This document shows positions 35,261 through 48,289 of a stretch of 64,000 nucleotides of DNA, piece after piece. Origin of the DNA: Trissonchulus latispiculum. Lineage: Eukaryota > Nematoda > Enoplea > Enoplida > Ironidae. Position numbers and translations under genes: made by a program. The first letter of the stretch is position 1; each line of letters opens with the position of its first letter. The notes beneath the pieces were generated by a model, which was not told the DNA's origin, did no database searches, and worked only from the letters and a program-made list of their open reading frames with translations. Location: positions 1-64,000 of the forward strand of contig JASAND010020677.1 of assembly GCA_030248195.1 (NCBI GenBank), in the 5' to 3' direction.

Positions 35261-35393
35261 ATTCATACTTATGGTACAAGATCCCCTAGACATTGTGGTT
35301 AGAGATACCAACCCTCTAAGAATTTTGTTGGGACAAGCCACCCCCAGCCGAGTACGACCCTATATTGATAATGCACAGCAGTTAAATATACCG

Positions 35394-37129
35394 GCCCATG
35401 TCAAGATAAAAGTTAGAACCCCCAGAACCCCCACCAGAAAAAAAGGAGGTTCTCAATTTTTTTTCATGCGTTTGCATCCAGGACTTTGATTTGTACGTGA
35501 CTACGTTGCGGATCCTTTCCTTCAGCAGGTACTTTAGCAGACATGATATGTTTATAATATGTATATATGTATCTCAGTCATCAAATTTGTAGCATATAAC
35601 CGGGGTGTAATGGGGGGGTCCTCCTGGCTTTTCTCATAAACTTAGACTGAAAATTCTGTGCATGAGACATCCAATATCCACAATATCGGTATCAATCGAA
35701 AGCTGACGACAAGAAAAACAAGTTCGTCCTTAATTTAAGGTGCTGGTATCGCTTTGTGTAAATTTGACCCTATAGGCTTTAATTCTTTATGAAAGTGGAT
35801 GAAACTTTCCAAATATGCTATTTCGGTAATCTTTAACATTCTGGGACCAGTCCCGCATTTTTAGGTGCAAAGATAAGAAATTTTTAGTTTTTGTCATTAT
35901 TCTCTCAGCACATAGTCGAGACACCAGATTGGCTGATATGGCTGGAAAGAGGGCACAAAAATGAACATTTTTGCTTTTACAACTTTTGAGCTATCTCCAG
36001 TGGTTAAGTCAGTATAAGCAAAAAACGATTTTTGGGGTCCAAAAATGGCCGTTTTCGAGAAAATCAGTTTTTTCAAAATTACTGCCAAATCGTATGGACA
36101 ATTTTGGTTTATTTATACTCGATCGATATACAGTCTCATTGCACATTTTATCAATGCCTATTAGCCGGAGTTTGTTGCTCTAAACTAGAGATTTGGCCGA
36201 AAAACCATTTGGGCAAAACTGCGATTATTTTGTTTTGAACATTGATTTCTCAAAAACTACCCAATGGATTCGCGTGATTTTTGGCAGAATGAGAATTCGC
36301 ACTATTGCGGAGGGACAGTTTTCTTGGTTTGAGCTAAAACATCTCCAGTTGCGAGAAAACTCAATGCAAAGTTGCGAAATTTTGTGTCACCGCACATTTA
36401 ATGGATTTTCTTTACCGTTAAGACCTGCTGAGCCAAATCCAAAAAAATGTCCCTCGGCCCACATGTCCTTTATAGGACAGCACAAGAAAAATTTTTGGCC
36501 GATTCCACAGTTTTGAGAAATCCATGTTCAAAAATTTTTGGTCTATATTCAGCCTGTCAGATGTCAGTATGTCAGAAAATTTTAGCTATTATTTCCGGAC
36601 TTTTACTAGTTTCGTACTCTCACGAGAAGCTGCAGATTATAAGCTTTAAAATGATGTATAAAGCTCTTTCTAACTCACAAAATTGTAAAAGTTATGGCGT
36701 TTCAAAAAATACGCACAAAAGCACTGCACAAAACGATACCAGCACCTTAAGCCCAGACAACGCGCACACTTTTCGGTACACCCGGACTCCAGAACCCTCA
36801 GAACTTCCAGCAAACACTTAAAACTAGGCAGTAGAGGATCAAATCTCCTGAAAAAAATTTCAGAACCCCCAGAACCCCAAGAACCCCCATCAAAAATTTG
36901 AAACTAAATATATGTAGTCACGGATCAAATCTCTTCGAAAAGTTAAGAAGCCCCAAGAACCTCCAGAACCCCCATCAAAAAATGAAACTAAACATAGTTA
37001 TAGATCAAATCTCTACAAAAAATTAAGAACCCCCAGAACCCCAAGAACCCCCATGAAAATAAAAGCTTCAAGAAAATCAAGTGGTAGATCAGAATGCATC
37101 AAAAAGTGACTTTTATCTTGACATGGGCC
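35394..37129. mobile_element. GGCCCATGTC element, copy with nested insertion
   Basis: Inverted ends are GGCCCATGTCAAGATAAAAG at 35394 and CTTTTATCTTGACATGGGCC ending at 37129. ATATACC occurs on both sides and may be a 7-bp target duplication. The right half contains three roughly 70-bp repeats with 'AGAACCCCCAGAACCCCAAG'. The central 1008 bp is a separate insertion (35739-36746). No transposase is seen. Confidence 0.85.
35735..36750. mobile_element. Nested TTAA-flanked element
   Basis: TTAA at 35735-35738 and 36747-36750 flank a 1008-bp element with inverted ends GGTGCTGGTATCG / CGATACCAGCACC. Compared with the empty copy at 1055-1744, the two flanks join without gap: after removing the element and one TTAA, the 28-base stretch has equal length in both. 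It shares the GGTGSTG start with the element at 9288. Short ORFs inside (36193-36516, 36447-36821) have no recognisable domain. Confidence 0.88.
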
Positions 37130-38372
37130 ATATACCTACTGTAATTGAGGTGAAAATTCTGCTTTTTGTTCTTTAATAAAGACTGTTTTGAAACCGCTTT
37201 CGTCAGCTATAAGTAGACAGGTAATAAACTAAGCACCATACAAGCGAATGACTCAAAGTTTGAAGTGGATCTCAAGAATCAATACTACGCAGAACGGAAC
37301 GCAGCCTGCGAAGTGTCTGAAAATGAGCAAAATCGGAGAAGGTCGAAAAATACGGTCAAAAAGACCCCAAAAACCTTCGTGAACACAAGATGTGTCACAG
37401 AATTTTAGCTTTTTCGGCAAATGCAATCTGGAAATTGTTGATGCAGAAAACCCCTGAGGATAGTTTCAGAAAAATAAAAACAGGAGTGTGAGATGTGCTT
37501 CCTTTGATTCGTAATTAGGGCTCTTTTGAAAGCCAGCAGACCTAACAATAATCCATCACAATTTAGGTTTAACCTAACTAACCTGAGAACTCACACGAAT
37601 CTCCTTGCCTTGCACTGGAGCGCAAAAGAAGGACTTTTGTATCTGTAGACGCACCTTTATCCCAAGAGTGTCAACACTTCAGTATACATGTAGGTATACG
37701 TGATGTTAAAATCAATTAAGTAGAACTCAAACTGAAATATAACATACAAATGTATGTACAAAATCTTAAAATTAAATTAAGATTTAAAGCTAAATGTGTG
37801 GGTAATTGAAAATGGTTAGTCCAGTCCAGATTTACAGTATCGTTATTGGTTACCCAACGATTTAAAGATAGAATGAACATTTCCAGTCCTAAAGCGCAAA
37901 TACTATTCGATTCAATAAAAAGCTACTTGCATACCAACAGCTTGCCTGGGAACCAGTCGTATTAAATGACTGAAACCAGAATAGGAAATTTCAGCGGCCG
38001 GCCCAGTGGTGTGGTGGCAGCATACCTGACAACGGAGCGAAAATGTAGTTGGTCAATTCTCAGCTGAGTCGAATCTTCGACATTTTCCCGGAATAAATAC
38101 GGATTGGCATGCCACCTGCTGACCCATTTGTTCAGGAGTTCTCCCTTTGTGCAATTATTGTCTAATTTTAGCCATTGAAGTACTGTGCTCTGATGTGATG
38201 CTTCCAGGACTGCTGATCGGAAGGTCCGTGGTTCGATTCTCACCGAAAGTAAACTTTTAAATAAATGTAAACTAAGAAACTATCCTCATTAGTGCTAGGC
38301 GTCCGCTGGTATTTTTTTCGACCGTTAGTGTTTTTATTTTAAATTGGTTAGAGGAAATGGTTTGGTTCAGGC
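37130..38372. other. Intergenic with tRNA-like SINE patches
   Basis: Patches near 38000-38030 ('CCCAGTGGTGTGGTGGCAGC') and 38195-38255 ('GGTCCGTGGTTCGATTCTC', a good B box) look tRNA-derived. No gene is supported. Confidence 0.4.
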
Positions 38373-39170
38373 TAGAGATGAGATCAGGGCCGAGAAAGCC
38401 CGGGCCGCGCAGACCTGATGTCCAGTCAGGGCCGGGCCGGGCCGGGCCTGGGAAAAAATTGGTAAGGGCCGGGCCGGGCCGCGCAGTTCCCAACAGAAAA
38501 AGCCCGGCCCGGCCCTGCCAGCCCTGACGTTTTTTTACATATTAATCTATTAATCTATTGCACATGTACAAATTCCAATTCTAATAATTGTCTTAGCCTT
38601 CCTGACTTCAAATTTCTTGCTTTTTTTGCACCAAATGAGGCTGCATGTGCCAAATATTGTTTGAGTTTGCGTACGGTTTTTCGAAATTTTAGATGATAAT
38701 GAGTGCCTGTTTGTGTTTGTATGTCTGCTTTTGAGTAACAAAAATTCAACTACTATGTAACTATTTTTAAACTCACTAAAACATTAAACCACTTCGGTTA
38801 TTCGACCTCTGGCTAATTTAGTCCTCCGATTTATTATTCTCTTAACTAATTTTCTTAGGAGGGTGTTATTCTGAAATATTTGTTATGCATAATTGATCTG
38901 AGAGAACATGTACTTTGGGTCCCGAAAATAAGATGTGCGGCAGAACACATGATTGTACACGTCTCAAAACGCCATCGAAGAATTTAAAAAAACTCAGGGC
39001 TTTTCAGGGCCGGGCCGGGCCGGGCCGCGCAGACCTAAAAGGCACTCAGGGCCGGGCCGGGCCAGGGCCTGAAAGTTTTGACACAGGGCCGGGCCGGGCC
39101 GGGAAGACCTAAAATTTGAACAGGGCCGGGCCGGGCCGGGCCTGAAAATTCGGCCCTGATCTCATCTCTA
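38373..39170. mobile_element. hAT-like MITE with GGGCCGG arrays
   Basis: The inverted ends are TAGAGATGAGATCAGGGCCG and its complement. The exact 8-bp target duplication GTTCAGGC lies at 38365-38372 and 39171-39178. Both subterminal regions are arrays of GGGCCGGGCC, with 'GCGCAGACCT' words between runs, mostly in opposite orientation on the two sides. The A/T-rich centre (38525-38990) has no transposase ORF. The 8-bp duplication and TAGAGATG start place it with hAT elements. Confidence 0.92.
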
Positions 39171-42100
39171 GTTCAGGCTATGGGTGGGCCAGCCATTGGC
39201 CGCACCTCCCAACACTAGTCTTGCTGGGTTAAAGTTATGTTAGCTGAGAATCTTCCAAAGGTTTCACAATCTTTCACCAAGACCTAAAAATAGAACACTC
39301 AGCCTGTGTTTGCTTTGGCAAATGTTGCCAAATGCCAAATAGTAGTTTGTAGAGCGGCAGAAGCGCTCGTTTGCAAAAAAACTGAACAGCTCAGAAAATT
39401 TATAAGCTTTTAATCGAATGTAGGAGGCCGGAAAAAGCAGTAACGAAAAAAGACGGTTTGCGAAATGAGATAAAGTTTTGCGAAATTGAGTGGGCATCAT
39501 TTTGTTGTTGCAAGTTGCAAGGGCGTTTCCTTAAAGCTTAGTCAGAAAAGTTTGCGAAATTTGCAAACTTGGTAATGCCTGCAAGCTTGGTATAATTGCG
39601 CCGAATAATTCTGTAATCATGGCAACTGTGGACAATAGCTTGAATAAACACAATGAAAATGGAATTTGAAAACACATTAAAATAAAAACACTCACGTATA
39701 AATACATTACACAAATTTATTCTATTAATTCTAAGCCTTTCTTGAAGTACGACGGAAAGCAATAATGTTTCAATGCAAAATGCTAATAGCAAGAATTAAA
39801 CCGTGAAGAAGAGACGTGATGAAACGTTTAAACATGGAAAACGAAACCGAAATGAAAAAGAAAATGAAAAATATGACTGGTGGAGTAACTGTATCCCAGT
39901 CTACTCAGCAGATCCGGAGGTCCGTGGTTCGACTCACAGCTTGTGGGAGTCCTGATTTACTGGATTTGGTTTTTCAGAAGCTGGGTCCATAGTACCTCAA
40001 GTCCAACTCGCAAAAAACAATTGCAAGAGAAGCAGGCATATGAGAGATTGACAAACTTGGTATGGAAGTTCAGTTGATGGCTCGGTGGTGGCAAAACGTC
40101 TGACCGGCAAGCGGAAGGGCCAGGGTTCGAACCAACGCTTATCAATCTTTACTATGCCTGCTTCCCTTACAAAATAAGCTCAAGAATACAAAGGGTATTG
40201 TAAGACCTGTTTTCGAATACGAAATCAGTGTGGGGGGTCTTCTGCTAATCTTTAATCTAACCTGATCTAATCCGCCCCAAAGCCCCAATTCCACAGTTCA
40301 CTAATTTTTAATTATTACCGGTTCGCAGCTGCCGCTGCTTAAGACTTTGTGGTAGAAAACAGTTGACCAGGTCGATGTTCGGTCCTCTTGACATTCAACC
40401 CTATCCACATTAACAAAAAGCTACCCACAAAAACCTATTTACCGGAAAAATCAAGCTAGGCTATGATCTAATTCCGGGACAAAATTCGGTCGCTCCGCAA
40501 TAAATTCGGTCTCCCCTTCCTTATCTCAACCTCCGCAAATGTTTAAACTTTATGAACTAACTTCTTTTGTGGCTGTTTCGCAATAAAAATGGTGTAACAT
40601 TCGAACAATGGACTTAAAAGTCGTGCTAGCATTTTAATGTGTCTGCTGTAAAACTAAAATTTGACGTATCCACTCATGCCTTTAGAAGCGTTTGAAAAAA
40701 GCATTCTATTGCTGAAAATAGCAATTTTAGCAGAAACTCCCTCAAAAACTTAATTACTCTGAACATTTTTGTCGCCAAAACGACAAAGCAATCCTGCTAA
40801 ACTGAAATTCACTATAAACGAAACCTTTCAGTTGAAAAATGAGCCTTAATTTTTCAGTTAAAATGTGTTTCTGAGTTTTTGCTGCGTTTGAACATAAATG
40901 CCACACCCCGTTTAAATGCTTTAAAGCTAGTTTAAATTCTAACTTATAGGAAAATTCTAAAAAGTACAGAAAAACAAACACATGCCTCATGCGAACTGTT
41001 ACAATTTAGCAATATACTTACTTATACTGTCCCAAATGTACAAGAACAAAACTACAAATGAAACTTGGAAATTTCGTGCACCAATTTTCTTCAATTTTCC
41101 TAATATTAAGTAATTTATAGAGGGCAGACTCGACCGAATTCGATGAAAAAAGATTAAGCCAAGAAAAAACCAATAAAGTTTGTCCAAACATTTGCACAAT
41201 TTTTATCAAATATTTCAACACTTTTCGCAGCAGTCGACAGAAATCGACTAATATTATCAATATTTTTGTTACTTTCCGGCTGAAATTTGCAGTTTCACTG
41301 AAGCAATCTTTGCCAATTTTGGATAAAACAGGAGTGAAATTTTGGTCATTTTGGGGGTTGATTTCTCAACCTCAGCTGCCAATGGGGTCCCAGAATCGGG
41401 TGAAGTTGAACTGTTACACTTATCCTAAATGTATACTTTAGAATTGAGTACACTGAGACCTTGATAAAACATTATCAGAAATTTAAATATGATTGGCCTT
41501 AAAATTCTTCGACGGAGAAAGAGAATTCCTAATTCCACCTTGTCAGGATAGACAGAAGGCTCACCATAGAAGGGGCTAAATTTAGGTCTTAGGTTAAGCT
41601 TTCAGTGAGATTGAACTTAATAAATCCAGGAATAAAAGAGGCACTCGTCCAAGAATTAGGAAATGCTCTGGATGAATGACGGATTCAAATTTTAAGGATA
41701 AACTTTTCCTCGGAACTTCAGAAGGTGTGGTTCAAACAGAACACCCCTTTTCTCTACAATGCTACTTGAAGACTTCAGAAAAGCCCCCCTCCCTTCGATC
41801 AAAACTTTTGGAAAGCTCTTTCCAGCTTAGAAAAACTGCAGGGCTAAATAACCATTTAGTCTTCTAATATTTTCCGGCACAGAATATGAAATTAGCATCT
41901 TTTCTCCCCGAAAAATTCTTGTTTCTAAAAGTGATGCTTTTCCTTGACAAGCGTTTTCTCGGCCGAAACATTTTTCCACTATAGCTTTTTGTCGTGCCAA
42001 ATTTCCAGGGTTTGTTGTCTCAAAAACAAGCAAAAAATTGCGGACCGCATAAACTGTGAAGTAAAAAAATTATTATATACTCAAATTTGCGATTAACTCA

Positions 42101-45100
42101 ACAATAAGAAGGTTTGATAAATTAAGTAAAACTAGCAAAAAATAAAATTTAAAATTAAGTTAATACAAATTAAGGTAACAATTATTTCAAAACTTTTACA
42201 CAAAACATTTTTTACACAAAGACAGAATTAAAATAAAATAAAAATGCATCAAACTAAATTAGTTAAATTGAACTTAGTTAAGTTAAATTAAATTAATTTA
42301 GTTAAGTTAAATTAAATTAGCTAAAACTATTGATATCCGAGATGACACTGGTCCTAATCTGTTTAGAACCAACTGGAGTGGGGCGTACGGACAAAACTAT
42401 TGATATTAAGTTTGAAACCTCAATAACCAACATGAAATTAGCTCAAAAACCGTAGATCGACGATCATTGTTAAATTCAGATACCGAATACAGCTCCCCTT
42501 CAAATGTTAAGTTTCCGTATCAAACCAAGATTTCTGACTTTAAATTTAATCAGAAGGAATGGCAGCTGATGCCACAGTAGAAGACGTCACTGTAAAGCAG
42601 AAATAGAATTAATCAAAAAATCTCTAAGGAATTTTTCCTGGAAAACTTTTTTCTTTATACCAATTTCAGAATTCAAAAACTCCCACTGGACAATTTTTTG
42701 GGCTAAACATTTTTCAATAGAATAAGTCAAAATCGTTCATCAGCAAAATGAACTGAAGTATGTAGATTCAGCAACCTATGGCAAGAGTACATAATAGATA
42801 AGAGTATGACAAGCATCCGGTATCATTGCAGATAAGCTGGTAAGCACGAATAACGTAATTATAGCTTCTATACTTCTATAGTCCCTATAGTCTCTAGCTA
42901 GATCACTATAAAAGCAAAGTTCATCAAAACTTGTGACGTTGTTGACCTCTTCCCTAAAAAATTAAAACGTGGCCTAAAAACAAATTAAGCAGCGGCCAGC
43001 GAAGGCAAAATCTAGCCCAACATCCTCCTACTTATATTGGACACTCGCAGAAAGTGAGGAAAAACGTCTGTATCGTTGAAAGTAGAAGACTGAAAAGGGG
43101 GTTTATATCAATCAAAGTATACTAACTGGGGAAACCTCATCGAAGTCGGCTAGTAATACATCTTGATAAGTTTCAGAGTGTTGTTGTCGAAATGTCAGAT
43201 TTTTGAAGGTAAAAATGAAAAACGTAAGGCTGACGACGACAGTTTTGGCAGAGTGCTAGAAATTTCTGAAAAAAATTGCAGAGATTGCAAGTTACACCAT
43301 CTTAAAATTGAGTTTTGAAGTGCCAGAAATTTGTCCTTCTCCTCTGCTTCAAAACTTGTACTTGTGCTAAACAAATTGTTGACTTTATCTCGTAGAAGAT
43401 TCCTCTGCAATAAGCAGAGATTCTAAACTCTAATTCCACTGAAAACAAGCTTTCTGCTGCTAAACGGCTCAATTTTTGAAACTGAAACTTTATGGTTATT
43501 GCAGAGCAAAACCTTTTTTCATAAGCGTTAAGCTTAATAAAAACTTTTATGCAATGTCATGTAAAAGATACAGAGGTAGGTAGGTAATTAATGTGTATTG
43601 CTCTTATAGAAAGCTTAAACCTAAAATGCCTACAAAAATACCTACAAAATCTTCTAGAAAATGCCATAAACTAACTTACTTAAACCGGTCAGACCACAAA
43701 GCATTGAAATCTTGACTAAATTATCAAAGCACAAATTCATCATTTCTTCATCTCAACTTTTGCCTTTTTAACAACTGACAACAACTGCAATTCCGTGCAT
43801 TTTTAAAAATATCAAGCGGGGGTCACGATTTCTTGAATAAGGTTGAAGCGGCTTACACTCTTGCTTATGCCTCGGCACTTGGGCATAGTATTAGAGGTGA
43901 AATTTATCATTACAAAAATAACTCGTTGTGTTTTCGTTTGTGAACACAAGGAATTCTGTACAACTCTCAGTATCGCTATAAATTCAAATTAAATGAAACA
44001 TTGGTGTAATATTTGGACAATCCAATGCTATTTTTAGCAGATGGCTCTTTCCAAAGGCACCAGCTACTTGTTGTTGCTTAATAACTGCTAAACCACAACA
44101 AAACATGAAGCGTTGGACAGAAACAGTAGTCAAAATAAAACAAAACAAAAACATTTAATTAACTATTGAGATTATCAATATAAATAAATCAATCACCAAT
44201 ACATCAATTGATCTTTAGCCTTGATAGGTGCCAAGGCTAGCCGGTGTCAATTTTGAGGATTTGTTAATGTTGGGAATATCCTATGTGTGAACTGTGAAGG
44301 GAGTCCCAATTTATACATCATATTTTTGAATTAGTGCGAACGCAGCATTTAGTGTTGTTCACCGTCCCAATTTTAATTCTTGTGGGTCGGCCAGTCTGTA
44401 CCTGTTTGTATCAGCTTTCTAAATACCAGCTTTCTGTAACCGGGCCGCCGAGCCTTGATGATTGGCGCCAGGCCCGGGAAAATTCTATCAGCACAATTCT
44501 AGCACACACTCTAATAAGTTAATAGTTCAAAATAGCTTGATTACATAGTTGACTCCATAGAAACAACCATCTCACAACACAGCCTAAAGTGTAGGAGTAT
44601 ATTACATTACATTTTCCATTGTAAAACGAGCACTTTTGGCTACTTGCCAAGATACCGCTGACACCATAGCTATAGTTGTTTTGCAAATGCTGTGACTGCG
44701 AAAGTTTCTGCTGCAATTTTTACAATTTTTACAATTTTCAAGATACTTGATGAATGACGGGCAGCAGTTCAGCCGTGATAAACTATCAATGAAAATATCG
44801 TTTTTGTGCAAAACTAAAATTGCAAAAACGCCGTTTAGGTTTGGTTTGACTTGTTCAGTCAGCATTACACTAGATGAAGCAAACATTTTCACTACAATAA
44901 ACTTACGCAATTCATAATCTGACGTCAGAAAAGTTTTGCAAAAGTTTGCACTTTTATTAACGAGTTTGCTTTTGTCTTGAAGCAATTCTGAATCATTGTT
45001 AATTCTTTAGTTGATAAAAAGGCTTTACTAAGCCGTGATTTCTGCGACTTTCGAACCCTGAACTGTCATAAGAACACCTGATCGGTAACATCATAGCCTT

Positions 45101-46900
45101 AAAGGTAAGCTTTAAAATTTCTGTATCCTATTTTATAACTTTTAAGATTGTAAAAAAAGTTTGGCTGGACCTAGATTCGAACCATGGCCCTTCCTGTCTC
45201 CTTACCATGTACGCAAATAAGTTATGACTGCTGGAAAACCTAGAGTTTTGATTGTTGGTATGCTTTGTAAAACTCAGCTCGCCCTGAGCCTCAGAGTACA
45301 GGGTAAAGCACAAGCAAATAGTAGAATTCCCGCGGGAAGGATTGGTCATTCCTCATTCTCCCAGTCGTCTGCTGGGAGTTGAACCATGGACCTCCAGGTT
45401 TCTGCTTTGTAGGCGAGAATGCTACCATTGCGCCACGAGGGAGGGAAACCCAAATTTCAGTGCATCACAACCATGTCGACAAACCCGTACAGGCATATCG
45501 ATAAGCAGATACGATATCGCTTCTAATTAGAAGGTAACTTTTTCAATGGGACAATGACATTAATGCTGGGCCCTGATCTGGGGGGGGGAGTGTGACGAGT
45601 CTACCCCGACTTTGCCGAGTGGTCGTGGTCTACCCCTGAAAAAATTAGAAAAGTTTAAGGAGGTCTACCCCAAAGTTTGCAAAATTGCCAATGTTTAACG
45701 GTGGCCAAAACTTGGTAAAGAATGAAGCTTTTTAAATAGTTTTAATAAAGTTTCTGGAAAAAAACTCGCTAAAATTAGCTGAAACATATTGAAGTTCTGG
45801 TGAAAATTGCTGAGAGGTGTACTTTTTCCCATCTGGACGAGAGGGTCTGCTCTTTTTCATTCGCGCTGAGGGGGTGTACCCGATATTTGTCGGTCTGTGG
45901 ATAGTCTGCATCCCCCATTCCTCACCACGTTAGCTTTAATGGTTTGATCCACCCGATAAATTTGATTTTTTTGGGTATGCCAAATATTTTTCCTGAAACT
46001 CATTTTGAGGATGAGACTCTCCCTTTGTAGGGGTAAGAATCGGACTAACCCTGCCCAAACCTCCTCCTCCACGGAATTAATTTTGTTATTTCAACTCAAA
46101 ATATTTTGGCAAACCAGTAGCGAAGAGCGGACTGTAGCTTACTTTTTCGAATTTCGCCTTAAAAATCAAGTTTTCTGGGGTGTTTGTTATCGACCTTTTG
46201 ACTGATAAGAGCGCTTACGAACAAAGCAAAGATAATCTTGGAGTAGTTTCATTGTTTCAAAAAATTGGCAACTTGCTTACTCAACAGAGTCCTATATTGC
46301 GTAGCTTTTCCGGCCAGGTTTTTTTACAGCAGCATTTTTTCATTTGACAGTTAATACATGCAGTTGCAGAAGCAAAGATATATTTTCAAAAGTTTATGCA
46401 TGCGAGATGAAATCCACTACATGCTAGTTGAAAACAAGAAATTGTGACTCATGCAACTTGTTTATGGATTCTGAAAACAGGGTATAGGAAAACAATGCTA
46501 AACTGTGTAAGTTAAAATTGTTGTTGTTAAAAGTTGTAAGTTTCATGACATTACCTACCCAATAGTTTGACTAATATTGATTCAGTTTTGTCAATAGTGA
46601 TAAGGGATTTCAGCAAAGTTGATTTATTTTTTGTAATTTACTTTAAAATTAAAACAAATTGCAGCATCTCCAGTTTCTTTCAAATGCCAAGTTACTTTAG
46701 ACATATTGGAAGCTTTTGACTAACAGCAAACCCTGTATAAATTATTAGCTTGTAGAACGTATCCGAAAGGATATTACGAGAAATGAATAATTATTAAACA
46801 GTGACTTTTCAATTCTGCGAACTTAGTAGCTACTGGTTTGCTTCAATTGCGCCCAGTGTAGCGACAAAATTTAGCAATTTTCTGCATGTCAAGTGAGGGG
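39171..46900. other. Long gene-poor A+T-rich stretch
   Basis: No exon or complete element could be supported over 7.7 kb. tRNA-like, SINE-type patches with B-box words are at about 39900-39945 (GTGGTTCGACTC), 40078-40142 (AGGGTTCGAACC), 45163-45195 (minus, GGTTCGAATC) and 45366-45440 (minus, a fuller tRNA-like segment with GGCGCAATGGTAGC and GGTTCAACTCC). Low-complexity TTAAATTAA lies at 42225-42320. Residues VFWGVCYRP at 46170-46200 may be a LINE endonuclease scrap. Confidence 0.4.
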
Positions 46901-46908
46901 GGAGGGGC

Positions 46909-47350
46909 CATAGGTGTGTTAGGGGGGGGGACCCCTCCCCCCAAATGGAGGGGTCGCAGACCCTCCCCCCTAAAAAATTTTTTCTACCCCTCCCCCCAAA
47001 TCGGCCTTCGGCCGACCCCCCCCCCCTAAAAATTTTCAACCCCCTACCTGAATTTTTGCAAATTTTTAGCCAAAAATTCGAAAATTTTCAAAAAATTAGC
47101 GAAAAAATGCTAAAATTCGCCTTATTACCTTAAAAATCGTTAAAAATAGCTATAAATTGAGAAAATTTTTTATTTTTTTAACATAAAACCGACTTTTTTC
47201 GAAATTTTTCGCCAACCCCCCCTAGAAAATTTTTCTTACCCCTCCCCCCAAATCGACTTTTTCTCGACCCCCCTCCCCCTTTTTTGCCAAACCCCCCACC
47301 CTACTTTTTTCAAACCCCCACCCCCACTTTTTTCGCCAGCCACACCTATG
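46909..47350. mobile_element. hAT-like MITE, poly-C type (CATAGGTGTG ends)
   Basis: The ends CATAGGTGTG / CACACCTATG are inverted. The exact 8-bp target duplication GGAGGGGC lies at 46901-46908 and 47351-47358. Inside are repeated 'CCCCTCCCCCCAAAT' blocks, a hairpin CGGCC-TTC-GGCCG at 47002-47014, and an A/T-rich centre with AAAATT(C/T) words. ORFs here (for example 46945-47133) are low-complexity artefacts. Confidence 0.9.
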
Positions 47351-47394
47351 GGAGGGGCTGGCCGCTGGGGCGGGGCTGCTGGGGGTTGGGGACA

Positions 47395-47830
47395 GTGGCG
47401 GCGCCAGGAGGGGCCCGGGGGCCCCGGGCCCCCCCATTGCGATTTGGGCCCCTCCCTTTGGGGTGTCGGGCCCCCCCTTGAAAAATTTTTCAGCTGTTTA
47501 TATGCATAATTTGAGTGTTTTAACACATTTTTTAAAAAAATCGGCAAATTTTTGCTAAAAATCGGCAAATTTTAACTAATAATCGAAAATTTTTGTTAAA
47601 ATTTGAGAATTTTTGGGAAATAAAGGTAAAATTTGCAAAAATTTGGCAAAAGTTTTGGATTTCCCAAAAAAAGGTCGCCGGATGATTGGGTCGGGCCACT
47701 CGACCCCCCCCCTTCAAAAACTCTCAAGTAAAATAGCTGAAATCTTTCCACCAGTTTTTGAGGCGTAGGATCAGTATATATTAAAAACTTTAACACATAA
47801 AACATACGGTTTTAGCACATAGTCAGTTAA
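47395..47830. repeat. Poly-C family, CAGTGGCGGCGCCAGG end
   Basis: A left end CAGTGGCGGCGCCAGG typical of hAT ends is followed by G/C runs and 'AAAATCGGCAAATTTT' words. A matching right end is not visible, so the copy is truncated. Close by (47888-47940), GAGACCGAGAC words form another short array. Confidence 0.5.
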
Positions 47831-48289
47831 TTTTCGTTACATTAATTTAAAATTTTCGCTGAAATTAGATGTTTTCAAAAAATTTCCGGTCTCGATCCGA
47901 GACCGAGACTTTAGGGTGAGCGAGAGCGAGACCGAGACCTTTTTTCCCCAGTTGGGTTTCCCCCCATTGGGTTTTCCCCCCGCTACTTTTTGCATTATAC
48001 CGGCCTAACGGTACAATCTAGAGAAGTGCAAACGGGCTTAAAAGAAAGTTCTAAGTACGCCAAGTACGATGGTGTATAGAGTTCTCAGCTAGCCCTTACA
48101 ACAAAAAAGTTCCAGCCAAAATCTGAAAAAGTGGGTCTTTCCCCCAATGGCTATACCCCCGCAGCTTTCCCTGCAAATTTTTTGGGACTTTGAAATTTTT
48201 GGAAGTTGGGGTCCGACCGAGCCCCGAAATTAGGAAAACTTTGCCGGGTCACCCTGAACTAATATACGTATATATATATTATATATATA

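Noticed and set aside
44602..44985. 127-codon minus-strand ORF
   Set aside because: No recognisable domain, no splice context and unremarkable composition for this A+T-rich stretch.
45366..45440. tRNA gene on the minus strand
   Set aside because: A- and B-box words are present, but acceptor and anticodon stems do not pair. More likely a SINE head.
46005..46205. Possible LINE endonuclease scrap (VFWGVCYRP)
   Set aside because: The match to the GVxYRP motif is short and isolated, with no flanking homology visible. Too weak to annotate.
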